Source: an uncultured Dialister sp. (GTDB lineage Bacteria; Bacillota_C; Negativicutes; Veillonellales; Dialisteraceae). From it: a stretch of DNA of 64,000 nucleotides. The stretch is from positions 6,005-70,004 of the forward strand of contig UPXR01000003.1 in assembly GCA_900557365.1 (NCBI GenBank), written 5' to 3'. The notes beneath the pieces were generated by a model that worked only from the letters and a program-made list of their open reading frames with translations, was not told the DNA's origin and made no database searches. A program made the translations under genes and the position numbers. Below are positions 16,407-25,445 of the stretch, one piece after another. How positions within the stretch are numbered: the stretch's first letter is position 1; each line of letters begins with the position of its first letter.

Positions 16407-19400
16407 TTATTCCACATAATCTTTCATCTTTACCGTCACAAGAGAGGAGACCCCCTTCTCTCCCATGGTCACGCCCTGCAGGGTATCCGCAAATTCCATG
16501 GTCTTTTTCCGGTGAGAAATGACAATGAACTGTGTCTTTTTCTTGTAATCGGCAATCATCCGGCTGTACCGTTCCACATTGGCATCATCCAGCGCCGCAT
16601 CAATTTCGTCGACAAAGCAGAACGGAGCAGGCCGGTAGGCCATGAAGGAAATCAGAAGCGCAATGACTGTCAGGGCCCTTTCTCCGCCGCTCATCAGTGT
16701 GAGAGGCTGCCGCTTCTTTCCGGGAAGCTGCAGATACATCTCCACGCCGCCCTCCAGGGGATGGTCCGTATCGGTCAGCTCCAGACGGGCATTTCCGCCG
16801 CGGAACATCAATTGCATGATCCGCCCGAATTCCTCATTGATTTTCACAAAGGCCTGAGAAAATTCCTTTTCCATTGTCTGATCGATATCTTTCACCACGG
16901 TTTCCAGCGCCGTCCTTGCCTGATCCAGATCGGCCAGCTGATCCTCATAGAATTTTCTCCGTGCCAGCTGCTTTTCATATTCCTCTTCTCCGTGAGGATT
17001 GACACTGCCCAGAGCCTCCATCCGGGCCAGGATATCCGCTTCCTTTTTCTGGATATCCTGCATGGACCCGGGGATACGAAGCTCTTCCGCCTCCGATAAG
17101 GACATACGGCGTTCCTCCAGCTTCTGCAGCTCTTCCTGCTCCTGCCCGCGGAAGCTTTCAATCCTCCCCTTTCTTTCTGCCAGATCCCGCCGCAGCGCAT
17201 ACACTTTTTCCTGTGCCTTCTGCCAGGACTCTTCATTCTGCTTCCGCTCCATAGCGGACGTATCGGAATCTTCCTGCAGCTTTTCCTGCCGGGTCCGGCT
17301 TTCCTGCCATTCCTTTTCCGCCTCGGTGAAATTCTTCCGCAGCGTTTCCAGCTCAGCAGCAAGAGAAGCTGCAGCAGCTTCATTCTCTGCAATCTCCGCT
17401 TCCAGCTTTTCTCTTTCCTTCTGCTGTTCCTTTGCGGCCGTCAGCCGTTCTTCCTCCATCCGCTTCCCGAAAGCAGCCTTTTCCTGCGCCTTCGTCAGCG
17501 CTACGTGCAGCGAAAGGATTTCTTCCTGTTTCTTTTCCAGGTTCTTTCGGATATCCCGGCTCTTCGTATCCTCTCCCGGCTCCGGAATATCCCGGTATCC
17601 TTCCAGAGAGGTCCTGCAGTCCGCTTCCTTTTTCCGGGCAGTTTCAATCGCCTCCGTCAGGCTGTCCCATTTCGTCCTGGAAGCAGAGAGACTGTTTTCC
17701 CGATCGGTCTTTGCGGAAAGCAGTCCTTCCTTTTTCCCCTGCAGTACTGCCAGTTTTTCCTTCATCTGCTGCCAGGCATTCCGCTCTTCCGTCACTCTTT
17801 CCGCCAGAGTTTCGCAAAGTTCTCTCTGCCGGTGTTCCGCTTCCTCGCCTGCTTTCAGATTCTTCTGAACCTCTGCTTCCTTTCGTATCAGGAGCTCTAT
17901 TTCCTTTTTTCTGCCGAAATAAGTATTCTCGCTCTTTTTCATGGAGCCCCCCGTAAGGGAGCCTCCTGCATTGACCAGCTGCCCGTCCAGTGTTACGATG
18001 CGAAGCTTGTAATGATATTTTTTTGCTGTTCTTCTGGCATCTTCCAGTGTTTCCGCAATCAGCGTCTTCCCCAGAAGCGCATCCAGAAGCTCCTTATATT
18101 CCTGGTCACAGGAAAGAAGCTGCGATGCAATGCCGCAGATCCCAGGCTCCTTTGATGCTTCCGCTTCAATTCCCGCATAAGCCGGAGCACGCATGCTGTC
18201 CAGGGGATAAAAAGTCGTTCTTCCCAGGTGTTTCTGCTTAAGCCATTCGATGATCCGTGCCGCCGCTGCACCTGTATCCGTAACAATATGGGAAATACGG
18301 CTTCCCAGCGCGATTTCTGCCGCATCCGTATATAATGCGGGCACCCGGATCAGATCCCCCAGTACCCCCTGGACGGAATCTCCGAAAAGTTCCCGGTGAT
18401 TCATGATGGTCCGGGAAGCCATAGAAAATCCGGCATATTCCTTCTCCGCCTTTTCCAGATACTCCCGCTTCGACCGGAAACCGGCCAGCTCCGAACGAAG
18501 CCGGCTTGATTCATTCATCAGGGCAAAGCGCCGGTCCTGTGCTTCCTTCAAAGCAGCACTGTCTTTCTTTCCTTTTTCTTCCTCCTTTTTCAGGAGCGCC
18601 TGTCCCGAAGCTTCCTCTTTTTCTGTCTGCGCCAGCTGCGTTTCCGTTTCCTTCAGAGAGGCCTCTGCTTCCTGCAGAGTTCTTCCCAGCTCTTCCTTCT
18701 CGGAAAGAAGGCGCTCGATTTCCTCCCCGGAAAGAGAAAGCATCTGCTCCAGCTTTTCCTTTTCCGCCATTTCCCGGCGGGATACTGCCAGGACTTCCGC
18801 ATACTCTTCCTCAGCGCTGCGAAGGGATTCTTCGATTTTCCTTTTCTCCTCTTCCGCAGCAGCCAGAATCTTTTCCTGCCGATCTGCCGCTTCCAGTGCC
18901 TCTGCCAGTTCCTTTTCCGCCGTCTGTCTTTCCTCGCTGAGCTCTTTTTCCGCTTCCCGCTGATCCGCCTCTGCTTCCGCCAGCTCCGCTTTCTTTTCTG
19001 TCCGGTGGCGAAGCGCTTCCTCCTTGACGCGGAAATCGCCCCGTATTTCCTCCATCTTCCGCTGTGCTTCCGCAGTCCTCTCTCCGGCCTCCTGGAGACC
19101 GTTTTTCTGATGCAGCGCCTCTGTTTCCATCTTTTCCCGCACCGCAGCAAACCGGAGAAGCTCTGTTTCCGCTCCCTGTTCCTGCGCCGCCAGATCCCGG
19201 TATTCATTTTCATACCGGGCCAGCATCCGTCGCACACTGGTAAGCTTCAGAAGAGATGCTGTTGCTTCCGCCGACCGTTTTTCCCGGAGAAGCATTTTGT
19301 AAACCTTTGCCTTTTCAGCCTCCTCCTTCAGAGGAATCAGCTGTTCATCCAGAAGCGCAGTCATATCCTTGACCCGTTCCATGTTCTCCGCCGTCTTTTC

Positions 19401-19949
19401 CAGCTTCCGGAGCCCTTCGTTCTTTCTCATGCGGTACAGGGAAATTCCTGCTACATCTTCAAAAATGAGCCGGCGTTCTTCCGGACGGGCCGTTAAGACC
19501 TGATCCACCCGATTCTGTCCGATAATAGCCAGTGAGCCTTTGCCCAGGCCTGTATTTGCCAGAAGCTCCTGGATATCCTTCAGGCGGCAGTTTCTTTTAT
19601 TGATTTCAAAATCACTGTCCCCGTTCCGGAGAAGGCGCCGCGTGATGGAAACCTCTGCCGTATCCAAAGGCAGCTCCCGGTTCGTGTTGTCCAGAACCAG
19701 CGTGACCTCGGCCCCGTTTTTTTTCGGCCTTGTCTCCGAGCCGGAGAAAATGATATCCTCCGCCTTCTGCCCGCGGAGATTCCGCACATTCTGTTCGCCC
19801 AGCACCCAGCGGACCGCATCGGAAATATTGCTCTTTCCGCAGCCGTTCGGCCCGACAATCACCGTCATGCCTTCGGAAAAATCTATGGTTGTCTTATCTG
19901 CAAAAGACTTGAATCCCTGCAGTATCAAGCGCAGTAGTTTCATCAGCAT
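16407..19949 (-). CDS. smc: Chromosome segregation protein SMC (1180 aa)
   Basis: Condensin ATPase that compacts and segregates the chromosome with ScpA and ScpB. Walker A GPNGCGKSNISDAV lies near residue 32. Two long coiled coils flank a hinge (about 505-645, with GVLGDLIRVPALYTDAAEIA and LDGQLVNAGGSLTGG). The C-terminal signature motif LMSGGERALTVIALL and Walker B CFVDEIDAALDD complete the ATPase head. Total length matches SMC (about 1180). The frame is open further upstream, but family alignment (LRLILQGFKSFADKT) supports the ATG at 19947-19949 or the one at 19941-19943; AAAGGA lies just upstream of both. It starts after a terminator, so it is its own transcription unit with ftsY. Confidence 0.97.
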   Translation of the reverse strand: MLMKLLRLILQGFKSFADKTTIDFSEGMTVIVGPNGCGKSNISDAVRWVLGEQNVRNLRGQKAEDIIFSGSETRPKKNGAEVTLVLDNTNRELPLDTAEVSITRRLLRNGDSDFEINKRNCRLKDIQELLANTGLGKGSLAIIGQNRVDQVLTARPEERRLIFEDVAGISLYRMRKNEGLRKLEKTAENMERVKDMTALLDEQLIPLKEEAEKAKVYKMLLREKRSAEATASLLKLTSVRRMLARYENEYRDLAAQEQGAETELLRFAAVREKMETEALHQKNGLQEAGERTAEAQRKMEEIRGDFRVKEEALRHRTEKKAELAEAEADQREAEKELSEERQTAEKELAEALEAADRQEKILAAAEEEKRKIEESLRSAEEEYAEVLAVSRREMAEKEKLEQMLSLSGEEIERLLSEKEELGRTLQEAEASLKETETQLAQTEKEEASGQALLKKEEEKGKKDSAALKEAQDRRFALMNESSRLRSELAGFRSKREYLEKAEKEYAGFSMASRTIMNHRELFGDSVQGVLGDLIRVPALYTDAAEIALGSRISHIVTDTGAAAARIIEWLKQKHLGRTTFYPLDSMRAPAYAGIEAEASKEPGICGIASQLLSCDQEYKELLDALLGKTLIAETLEDARRTAKKYHYKLRIVTLDGQLVNAGGSLTGGSMKKSENTYFGRKKEIELLIRKEAEVQKNLKAGEEAEHRQRELCETLAERVTEERNAWQQMKEKLAVLQGKKEGLLSAKTDRENSLSASRTKWDSLTEAIETARKKEADCRTSLEGYRDIPEPGEDTKSRDIRKNLEKKQEEILSLHVALTKAQEKAAFGKRMEEERLTAAKEQQKEREKLEAEIAENEAAAASLAAELETLRKNFTEAEKEWQESRTRQEKLQEDSDTSAMERKQNEESWQKAQEKVYALRRDLAERKGRIESFRGQEQEELQKLEERRMSLSEAEELRIPGSMQDIQKKEADILARMEALGSVNPHGEEEYEKQLARRKFYEDQLADLDQARTALETVVKDIDQTMEKEFSQAFVKINEEFGRIMQLMFRGGNARLELTDTDHPLEGGVEMYLQLPGKKRQPLTLMSGGERALTVIALLISFMAYRPAPFCFVDEIDAALDDANVERYSRMIADYKKKTQFIVISHRKKTMEFADTLQGVTMGEKGVSSLVTVKMKDYVE

Positions 19950-20048
19950 ACCATCCTTTATTACTGTCCTGTTTATTATACTAAATGGACGGAGAAAATG
20001 GGAATGCCTTCGGGATTTCCCGTCTCCCTTTCTTTTCCTGACCGCAGA

Positions 20049-20089
20049 CAAAAAAGCCGCGCTGTCCCTGCAGACAGCACAGCTTTTTC
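20049..20089 (-). terminator. Terminator of the FprA-adaptor-glycosylase operon
   Basis: AAAAAAGCCGCGCTGTC / GACAGCACAGCTTTTT hairpin with a U6 tract on the minus strand, immediately after the glycosylase stop codon. Confidence 0.8.
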
Positions 20090-20097
20090 ACACAGGA

Positions 20098-20682
20098 TTA
20101 CCGGGACAGGAAGGAACTTCCTTTCAGCGTAAACCGCCAGGGAAAGTCCTTTCCGTATTCGGCGTAGTCAATATTTCTTCTTTTTGTCACTTCCAGAGGA
20201 AATGTCCGGCCTTCCTCCGACTCAATCCAGAGCCTGTCTCCGGTCAGGTCTTCTCCGTACAGCGCACGGTCAATGCCGAACGCCATCGTCAGCTTTCCCG
20301 GTCCGTCTGTCAGGTGATTTTTCCGGCCCCGCCGTTTCTCCATCAGCGGAATTCCTTCCAGCGGCTCCAGGGAACGGATCAGGACACACACACCGTCTCC
20401 CTTGCGGCCGCACACTACATTAAAACAGGAATACATTCCGTAAATCAGGTACACATAGGCATAGCCGCCTTCGCCAAAGATGATTCTCGTCCGGTCCGTC
20501 AGCCCCTTATAGGCATGAGCCGCATCATCAGGCCGGCCTTCCCAGGTTCCCCCGTATGCTTCACATTCCGTAATTCTTCCTCTGACAATGCCTTCTTCCG
20601 TCCGGGAAACCAGAACGGCGCCGATAAGCTTTTGTGCAGTCTCCACTGCATTTCCGAAGAAATCCTCCCGTTTCCATTTCAT
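20098..20682 (-). CDS. Alkyladenine (3-methyladenine) DNA glycosylase, AAG/MPG type (194 aa)
   Basis: Base-excision repair enzyme of the AAG family (E. coli Tag/AlkA unrelated). It has ARKLLG-like AQKLIGAVLVSR, the GRITECEAYGG catalytic Glu region, DDAAHAYKGLTDRT, YAYVYLIYGMYSCFNVV (the family signature YVYxxYG), VLIRSLEP, and GPGKLTMAFGID. Length is normal. Its start overlaps the adaptor gene by 4 nt (ATGA), so it is translationally coupled as the last gene of a three-gene operon. It would remove alkylated and deaminated purines. Confidence 0.95.
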   Translation of the reverse strand: MKWKREDFFGNAVETAQKLIGAVLVSRTEEGIVRGRITECEAYGGTWEGRPDDAAHAYKGLTDRTRIIFGEGGYAYVYLIYGMYSCFNVVCGRKGDGVCVLIRSLEPLEGIPLMEKRRGRKNHLTDGPGKLTMAFGIDRALYGEDLTGDRLWIESEEGRTFPLEVTKRRNIDYAEYGKDFPWRFTLKGSSFLSR

Positions 20683-21749
20683 CGTACTTCGACCTGCATG
20701 CCTACATCCAGTCCCTTCGGCGGATCCACGACCACGCGGTCCCCCTCCTGGATTCCGTCCAGAACTACGGCATAGCCGCCCCTTTCGCCTGCTACGTCGA
20801 TGGTGCGGATATCTGCCAGATTATTGTCATTGATAACCGCCACCCGATCCTCGCCGATCAGCGCCGATTTCGGAATGAGGAAGCAGTCCACCGCTTTTCC
20901 GCTGTCGATACGGACGCTGTAATCATTGCCGATGACAATCATATTGTCCGGATTGTCTACCTGGATCTTATAGGCTCTGTACTTATCTCCCTCCGGATTG
21001 GGCTGCGGCTTCAGCTCGCCGTACCAGACCTCAGTTCCGTCGCTCAGGGAAACCGTCAGAGATTTTTCGGTCTTAGCCTCCTCCAGCGTTTCATCCATAC
21101 GGGCCGGGATTTCTACGGTCACACTGACCGGTGTATCCTGACGGATCACCAGCGCCGGTTTTCCCGCCACAGCCAGCTTCTTGTCTCCTGCATAAACCTG
21201 GGAAATCACCCCGTCAATGGGTGCCCGCACCGTGCAGGATGCAATCAGTTTTTCCACGGCCTGCAAAGAAGCTGCAAGAGCCGGATCGGGTGCACTGCTG
21301 CTTCGGGAAGGTGCTGCTGCTCCCTGACGGCCCTTGATCCGCTCATATTCCGCCCGGGTGATAATCCCCTGCTTCAGGAGAGACGCCTCCAGACTGTTGT
21401 CAATCCCGTATGATCCGGAGGAAACCGTATTCTGCGCCGCAGAAGCCGCCAGCTGCTGCTGCAGTGCAGAAGCCTGAGATTCATACTGAGAGGAATCCAC
21501 TTTAAAGAGTACATCTCCGGCTTTCACGACTGTCCCCACATCAGGCAGCTCCGTCAAAATTCCGCCGGAAACGGCAGGAATGACCGGCGCTGAGTGGACT
21601 GCTTCCGCCGGCGCTTTCGTTTCATATACAAAGGGTTCCCGGCTCATTTCCGCTTTGAGCACATGAACAGACGGCTGATTCCCGCATCCGGAAAAAGCAA
21701 AAATTGCCGCCATGCCGCAAACCGCTGCACCGAGCCAAATTTTATTCAT
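20679..21749 (-). CDS. Periplasmic adaptor lipoprotein of an efflux system (HlyD/RND-MFP family, 356 aa)
   Basis: Membrane-fusion protein that links an inner-membrane pump to an outer-membrane channel. The signal peptide ends in the lipobox FAFSGCGN (Cys21), so it is predicted to be a lipoprotein. A split biotinyl-lipoyl domain is visible (PAVSGGILTELPDVGTVVKAGDVLFKVDSS and VRAPIDGVISQVYAGDKKLA, each given in part). A short helical hairpin with Ala/Gln-rich sequence lies between, followed by beta-barrel and membrane-proximal domains. No RND, ABC or MFS pump is adjacent, so it is an orphan adaptor. It overlaps the flavodiiron gene by 8 nt upstream and the glycosylase by 4 nt downstream. Confidence 0.88.
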   Translation of the reverse strand: MNKIWLGAAVCGMAAIFAFSGCGNQPSVHVLKAEMSREPFVYETKAPAEAVHSAPVIPAVSGGILTELPDVGTVVKAGDVLFKVDSSQYESQASALQQQLAASAAQNTVSSGSYGIDNSLEASLLKQGIITRAEYERIKGRQGAAAPSRSSSAPDPALAASLQAVEKLIASCTVRAPIDGVISQVYAGDKKLAVAGKPALVIRQDTPVSVTVEIPARMDETLEEAKTEKSLTVSLSDGTEVWYGELKPQPNPEGDKYRAYKIQVDNPDNMIVIGNDYSVRIDSGKAVDCFLIPKSALIGEDRVAVINDNNLADIRTIDVAGERGGYAVVLDGIQEGDRVVVDPPKGLDVGMQVEVR

Positions 21750-22974
21750 TTTTCTCCGACTTCCTTATATCCCCAATGATCGCTTCTGCCAGACGGAAAA
21801 TCCCCTCATCCTCATCGGAAGGAGAAGATACGATGGAAACCGGTTCTCCCAGAAGCGCACAGGTTTTCCACCGGGAAACGGTTTCTTTCATGACGCTCAC
21901 ACTCACATTCGGTGCCCAGCTGCTGTTTCCGATCAGGCTTACCTTTCGGTTCTTGATCTCCATTTCCGAACAAAGATTCATGAACCCCTGCATCATCGGA
22001 TTCATCCCCATATTCATCGTAGGAGCGGCCAGAACCATGTACTTTCTTCGCATCACTTCCGCAAAGCAGTCCATAAAGCCGTGGGCAGCCAGATCCATCA
22101 CCTTGACATTCCGTATGCCGCCCTGCCCGAGAAGCATGGCCAGCTTCTGTGCCGCCATAGCCGTATTACCATAGGGAGAGGAAAAGAAAATATTCACGGA
22201 ATCCTCGTAATCGGGAGTCCATGAAGCCCAGTTCCGATACTGCCCCACCATGAAGTGAATCAGTTCCTCCGTATCCAGCACCGGCCCGTGAAGAGAGCAG
22301 ACCATTCGAATCGGCAGTTTTTCGACCTTATTCAGTGCTGCATTCACCTGCATGCCGTAACGGGATACGATATTGGCATAGTACTTTCTCGATTCAAAGA
22401 GGTATTCCCCTTTATAATCCGTATCGGATGCCAGCACCGAGCCGTTCAGTACACCGAAGGTTCCGAATGCATCCGCAGAAAAAAGAATCCGCTCTGTCTT
22501 TTCATAGGTAAAAGTTACCTCCGGCCAATGCACCATCGGTGCCTTGATGAAGGAAAGAACATGCTTTCCCAGGGAAATTTCCGTCTTCTCATCAGAGGAA
22601 AGATATTCCTTATCCGACAGTTTCCCGTGAAAATACTGTCCGATCATTTTCTGCGCCGCCGGGGAAGCAACAATCTGTGCTTCCGGATACTTTTCCGACA
22701 GTGCCCGGAGCGAGCTGGAATGATCCGGCTCCATATGATTGATCACAATGTAATCCAGCTTCCGCCCATGCAGCAGGTATGAAATGTTATCCAGGAAAAG
22801 ATCCCGGATCACCGTATCCGCCGAATCAATAACTGCTGTTTTTTCATCATCAATAAAATAGCTGTTATAAGCCACCCCGTGAGCCAGAGGAATGACTCCC
22901 TCAAAACGGGGAAGTGCAAAATCATTTCCTCCGATCCAATATATATCCTTTGCAATCTCCTGTACGTTATGCAT
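21742..22974 (-). CDS. FprA-family A-type flavodiiron protein (410 aa)
   Basis: Reduces O2 to water and/or NO to N2O in anaerobes. Residues 1-250 form a metallo-beta-lactamase-like diiron domain with ligands in NHMEPDHSSS (HxExD-H) and a downstream His (SLHGPV). Residues about 255-400 are a flavodoxin domain with the FMN loop SSPYGNTAMA and a LAAPTMNMGM loop. There is no C-terminal rubredoxin or reductase domain, so electrons must come from a separate rubredoxin. Start at 22974; AGGAG (in GAATAGTCCGAAATG context) is weak. It is first in an operon with the adaptor and glycosylase. Oxidative or nitrosative defence is likely. Confidence 0.95.
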   Translation of the reverse strand: MHNVQEIAKDIYWIGGNDFALPRFEGVIPLAHGVAYNSYFIDDEKTAVIDSADTVIRDLFLDNISYLLHGRKLDYIVINHMEPDHSSSLRALSEKYPEAQIVASPAAQKMIGQYFHGKLSDKEYLSSDEKTEISLGKHVLSFIKAPMVHWPEVTFTYEKTERILFSADAFGTFGVLNGSVLASDTDYKGEYLFESRKYYANIVSRYGMQVNAALNKVEKLPIRMVCSLHGPVLDTEELIHFMVGQYRNWASWTPDYEDSVNIFFSSPYGNTAMAAQKLAMLLGQGGIRNVKVMDLAAHGFMDCFAEVMRRKYMVLAAPTMNMGMNPMMQGFMNLCSEMEIKNRKVSLIGNSSWAPNVSVSVMKETVSRWKTCALLGEPVSIVSSPSDEDEGIFRLAEAIIGDIRKSEKNE

Positions 22975-23107
22975 TTCGGACTCCTGTTCTATGAATATCC
23001 TGTTTGAAATATAAGATTCTAATTTCTTTTTAGTATACCACGGAAAGAGGCAGCCTCAACGTTCCTGCCTCGGAAAACCCGAATTTTTCAGAGAAATCTG
23101 CATACAA

Positions 23108-23145
23108 AAAATGGGAGACGAATCATTCGTTCTCCCACTTTGTTT
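23108..23145. terminator. Terminator after the second MATE gene
   Basis: AAAATGGGAGACGAA / TTCGTTCTCCCACTTTG hairpin. On the minus strand it is read as GTGGGAGAACGAA ... TTCGTCTCCCATTTTTTG, with a T6 tract. Confidence 0.75.
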
Positions 23146-23158
23146 TCATCCGGCATCC

Positions 23159-24799
23159 CTATGGTACGTAAGCCCGGGTCGCATGGCCCAGGATGCTCAG
23201 GTGCAGATCTGTCAGCAGTGCCAGCCGGATAGGAAGCACCGTCCGTGTTTCGCTGTATATATCCACTTCCGCCTGCTTGATGTTCTGCATCAGCACGGAA
23301 AGCTTCTCTTCCGTTTCCGCAAAAGCACGAATAAGGGCTCTTGCCTTCTGCGTATTGGCAAGAAGAGCCCGGTTCTGCGCTTCAAGGACAGCAAAGGGAA
23401 CGATTTCCGGGCAAAGTTCTCTGTCCCGGATAAAACGGAGAATGCTCTTCCATGTCAGTACAGGCCGGCCCGCCATTACGCGTTCCACGTAGCACAGGCG
23501 GAGCACCATGAGTCCTGCCGAGCAGGCAACGCCGAAAATCAGTCCCAGCCAGTATGACTCTGCACCGAGATCCAGCCCGTAGTCCAGGAAAAGACTCATC
23601 GGGAAAGAGCAGCCCCAGTAAGCAGCCACCATCAGGAAAAAGGACACCCGTGTATCCTTGAGTCCCCGCAGGATTCCCTGAATCGGCGTAGATACCGCAT
23701 CAAAAAGCTGCCATCCTGCACAGTAAATCAGGAAATTGGCTGCAATGGCCGCCACGGCCGCATCATTCGTATAGATATTTCCGATAAAATCCCGACCGAT
23801 AACCGTTACAGATGCCGTGATGGATGCCCCGATCAGCGCTACAACAAATCCCGCTCTCTTATACCGTTTGCCCAGCTCCAGGTCTCCCGCACCGACAGAA
23901 GATGCCACCAGAATGGTCAGAGCCATCGAGCATGATACGGGAACCATGAACACCATCGTAGCAAAATTATCGGCAATCTGATACGCTGCCAGTGTCTCCG
24001 TACCGTACCGGGCCAGAAATACAATGATGAGAGAAAAGAGAAACATCTCCATGAAGACCGACAGTCCCGACGGTACGCCTACGGTCAGATATTCCCGGAT
24101 GTCCTTTCCCCGCAGCTGCAGAGAAGAAAAAATTTCTTTCCCGGGCAGTGTTTTTGATTTCACCAGCACCAGGAGGAAGAGTCCCAGGATAATTCCGTAA
24201 GTCACCATCATGGATACACCGGCTCCGATGCCGCCCAGTGCAGGCATACCGAAATTCCCGTAGATGAAAAGATAATTCAACACTCCGTTAATAACTGGTG
24301 CCGCCAGAAACAGCTTCATGGAAATCGATGTCGATCCTGCCGTATCGGTTACGCACCGCAGCGGGATGACTGCGGAAACAAAGAACACCACCCCTACCAT
24401 GCAGAGCAGGTAGTACCGGGCAATGTGCGCTACACTTTCTTCCAGCGTCATAAACTCTGTCAGGTCATCAATCAGCAGAAAATATGCCGCTGCAAAGAGT
24501 ACCGACAGCACTCCGCCGACAGCCAGTCCGGCTCTCGCCACATAGGGAAGCTCTTCCTTTTTCTTTTCTCCCAGGAGCTGCGCCATGATGGGTGTCCCTG
24601 CCATCAGAAGGCCCACGATTGATGCCAGCAGCGGATAAAAGAGACCCGCTCCCACAGAGACACCGGCCAGATCATCTGCTCCTGCATGTCCTGCCATTGT
24701 CGTATTAATGAATGTCACTCCGCCGGTGGAAATCTGTGCCACCAGAATCGGCAGCATGACTCCCAACAGCTTTCTGATATCCTGTTTCAAGAACAACAT
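23159..24799 (-). CDS. MATE family efflux transporter with a C-terminal extension (546 aa)
   Basis: Twelve-helix MATE carrier: FLKQDIRKLLGVMLPILVAQ with the GGVTFINTTMAGHAGADDLA first-repeat motif, and a second repeat beginning near GVPSGLSVFMEMFLFSL. The membrane core ends about residue 445. It is followed by about 100 charged, probably helical residues (ARALIRAFAETEEKLSVLMQ and beyond) that ordinary MATE proteins (about 450 aa) do not have. I placed the start at the ATG 24797-24799; the open frame continues upstream without a good ribosome-binding site. Monocistronic. Substrate unknown. Confidence 0.9.
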   Translation of the reverse strand: MLFLKQDIRKLLGVMLPILVAQISTGGVTFINTTMAGHAGADDLAGVSVGAGLFYPLLASIVGLLMAGTPIMAQLLGEKKKEELPYVARAGLAVGGVLSVLFAAAYFLLIDDLTEFMTLEESVAHIARYYLLCMVGVVFFVSAVIPLRCVTDTAGSTSISMKLFLAAPVINGVLNYLFIYGNFGMPALGGIGAGVSMMVTYGIILGLFLLVLVKSKTLPGKEIFSSLQLRGKDIREYLTVGVPSGLSVFMEMFLFSLIIVFLARYGTETLAAYQIADNFATMVFMVPVSCSMALTILVASSVGAGDLELGKRYKRAGFVVALIGASITASVTVIGRDFIGNIYTNDAAVAAIAANFLIYCAGWQLFDAVSTPIQGILRGLKDTRVSFFLMVAAYWGCSFPMSLFLDYGLDLGAESYWLGLIFGVACSAGLMVLRLCYVERVMAGRPVLTWKSILRFIRDRELCPEIVPFAVLEAQNRALLANTQKARALIRAFAETEEKLSVLMQNIKQAEVDIYSETRTVLPIRLALLTDLHLSILGHATRAYVP

Positions 24800-24825
24800 G
24801 TATCTCACTCTCCGAAAATATCCGT

Positions 24826-24847
24826 AAAAAAAGACGCCGGCGGCGTC
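24826..24847 (-). terminator. Terminator after the small membrane-protein gene
   Basis: GACGCCG-CCGGCGTC palindrome at 24833-24847, followed on the minus strand by seven T. Confidence 0.75.
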
Positions 24848-24922
24848 ACGGAAATTTTCAATCACCTGAGCAAAACTCCTGCTCTGTAGAGAAAGAGTGA
24901 TTGGAAAATATAAGATTCGTCT

Positions 24923-24948
24923 GCCGCGCAGGACCTTTCCTGCGCAGT
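24923..24948. repeat. GC-rich hairpin
   Basis: GCGCAGGACC / GGTCCTGCGC-like imperfect palindrome (read from either strand) just after the small-protein stop codon. It may help terminate or protect the 3' end of that transcript. Confidence 0.45.
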
Positions 24949-24955
24949 AAATGCA

Positions 24956-25231
24956 TTATCCCGCAGGAAAAGCCGGCTGAACCGTACGGTCCAGTCCGTC
25001 GTTGAATTGTCCCCCGAAAGATTCCAACTTGAAAAAGCCGGAACCATCCCATCCTCCTGCGCCGATAAAGCCCTTGAAGAAGGAAGTGAAACGGGAAAGA
25101 ATACGCTTGAAATTCGCGTTCACTGCAGACGGCACCAGAAGATTGGCTCCTTCTACCAGGAAAAAAGCCATGGCAAAAAGAAGGTACATATTGTCATAGA
25201 AGCTGATGTCGAAAAGCTCATCCATTGTCAT
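24956..25231 (-). CDS. Small membrane protein of unknown function (91 aa)
   Basis: I recognise no family. The first 35 residues contain one clear transmembrane or hairpin segment (YLLFAMAFFLVEGANLLVP). The rest is Phe/Gly-rich and basic (FKRILSRFTSFFKGFIGAGG). It is well supported as a gene: AAAGGAGG lies 7 nt before the ATG, a consensus promoter is at 25299-25327, and a strong terminator follows. No neighbour is co-transcribed. Confidence 0.7.
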   Translation of the reverse strand: MTMDELFDISFYDNMYLLFAMAFFLVEGANLLVPSAVNANFKRILSRFTSFFKGFIGAGGWDGSGFFKLESFGGQFNDGLDRTVQPAFPAG

Positions 25232-25298
25232 GGCAATTCCTCCTTTCCCGAAGACCTTTTTTTACAGATTGTTAAAGTTATTTTCAATACCTGTATAT

Positions 25299-25327
25299 AT
25301 TATATCTCTATAATACTAAAAAAGCAA
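25299..25327 (-). promoter_or_regulatory. Promoter of the small membrane-protein gene
   Basis: On the minus strand TTGCTT (25327-25322) and TATAAT (25304-25299) are separated by 17 nt. Confidence 0.65.
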
Positions 25328-25410
25328 ATTTTGCCTTCATTCGTCTTTTTTCGCCGTTTTTCAGCGCCGGAGCTTCTCTTTTTCCCATTGAAAATTCCAG
25401 CCGGAAACGT

Positions 25411-25439
25411 TTGTTTTTCCCTATTGTTTATGATATAAA
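25411..25439 (+). promoter_or_regulatory. Promoter of the PLP decarboxylase gene
   Basis: TTGTTT (25411-25416), 17-nt spacer, TATAAA (25434-25439). It would give a 5' leader of about 150 nt. Confidence 0.55.
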
Positions 25440-25445
25440 ATGATG

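Noticed and set aside
15438..17099. A long plus-strand open frame opposite ftsY and the 3' end of smc
   Set aside because: Antisense to two unmistakable genes, rich in His, Arg and Cys as typical of reverse-strand translation, with no start signals.
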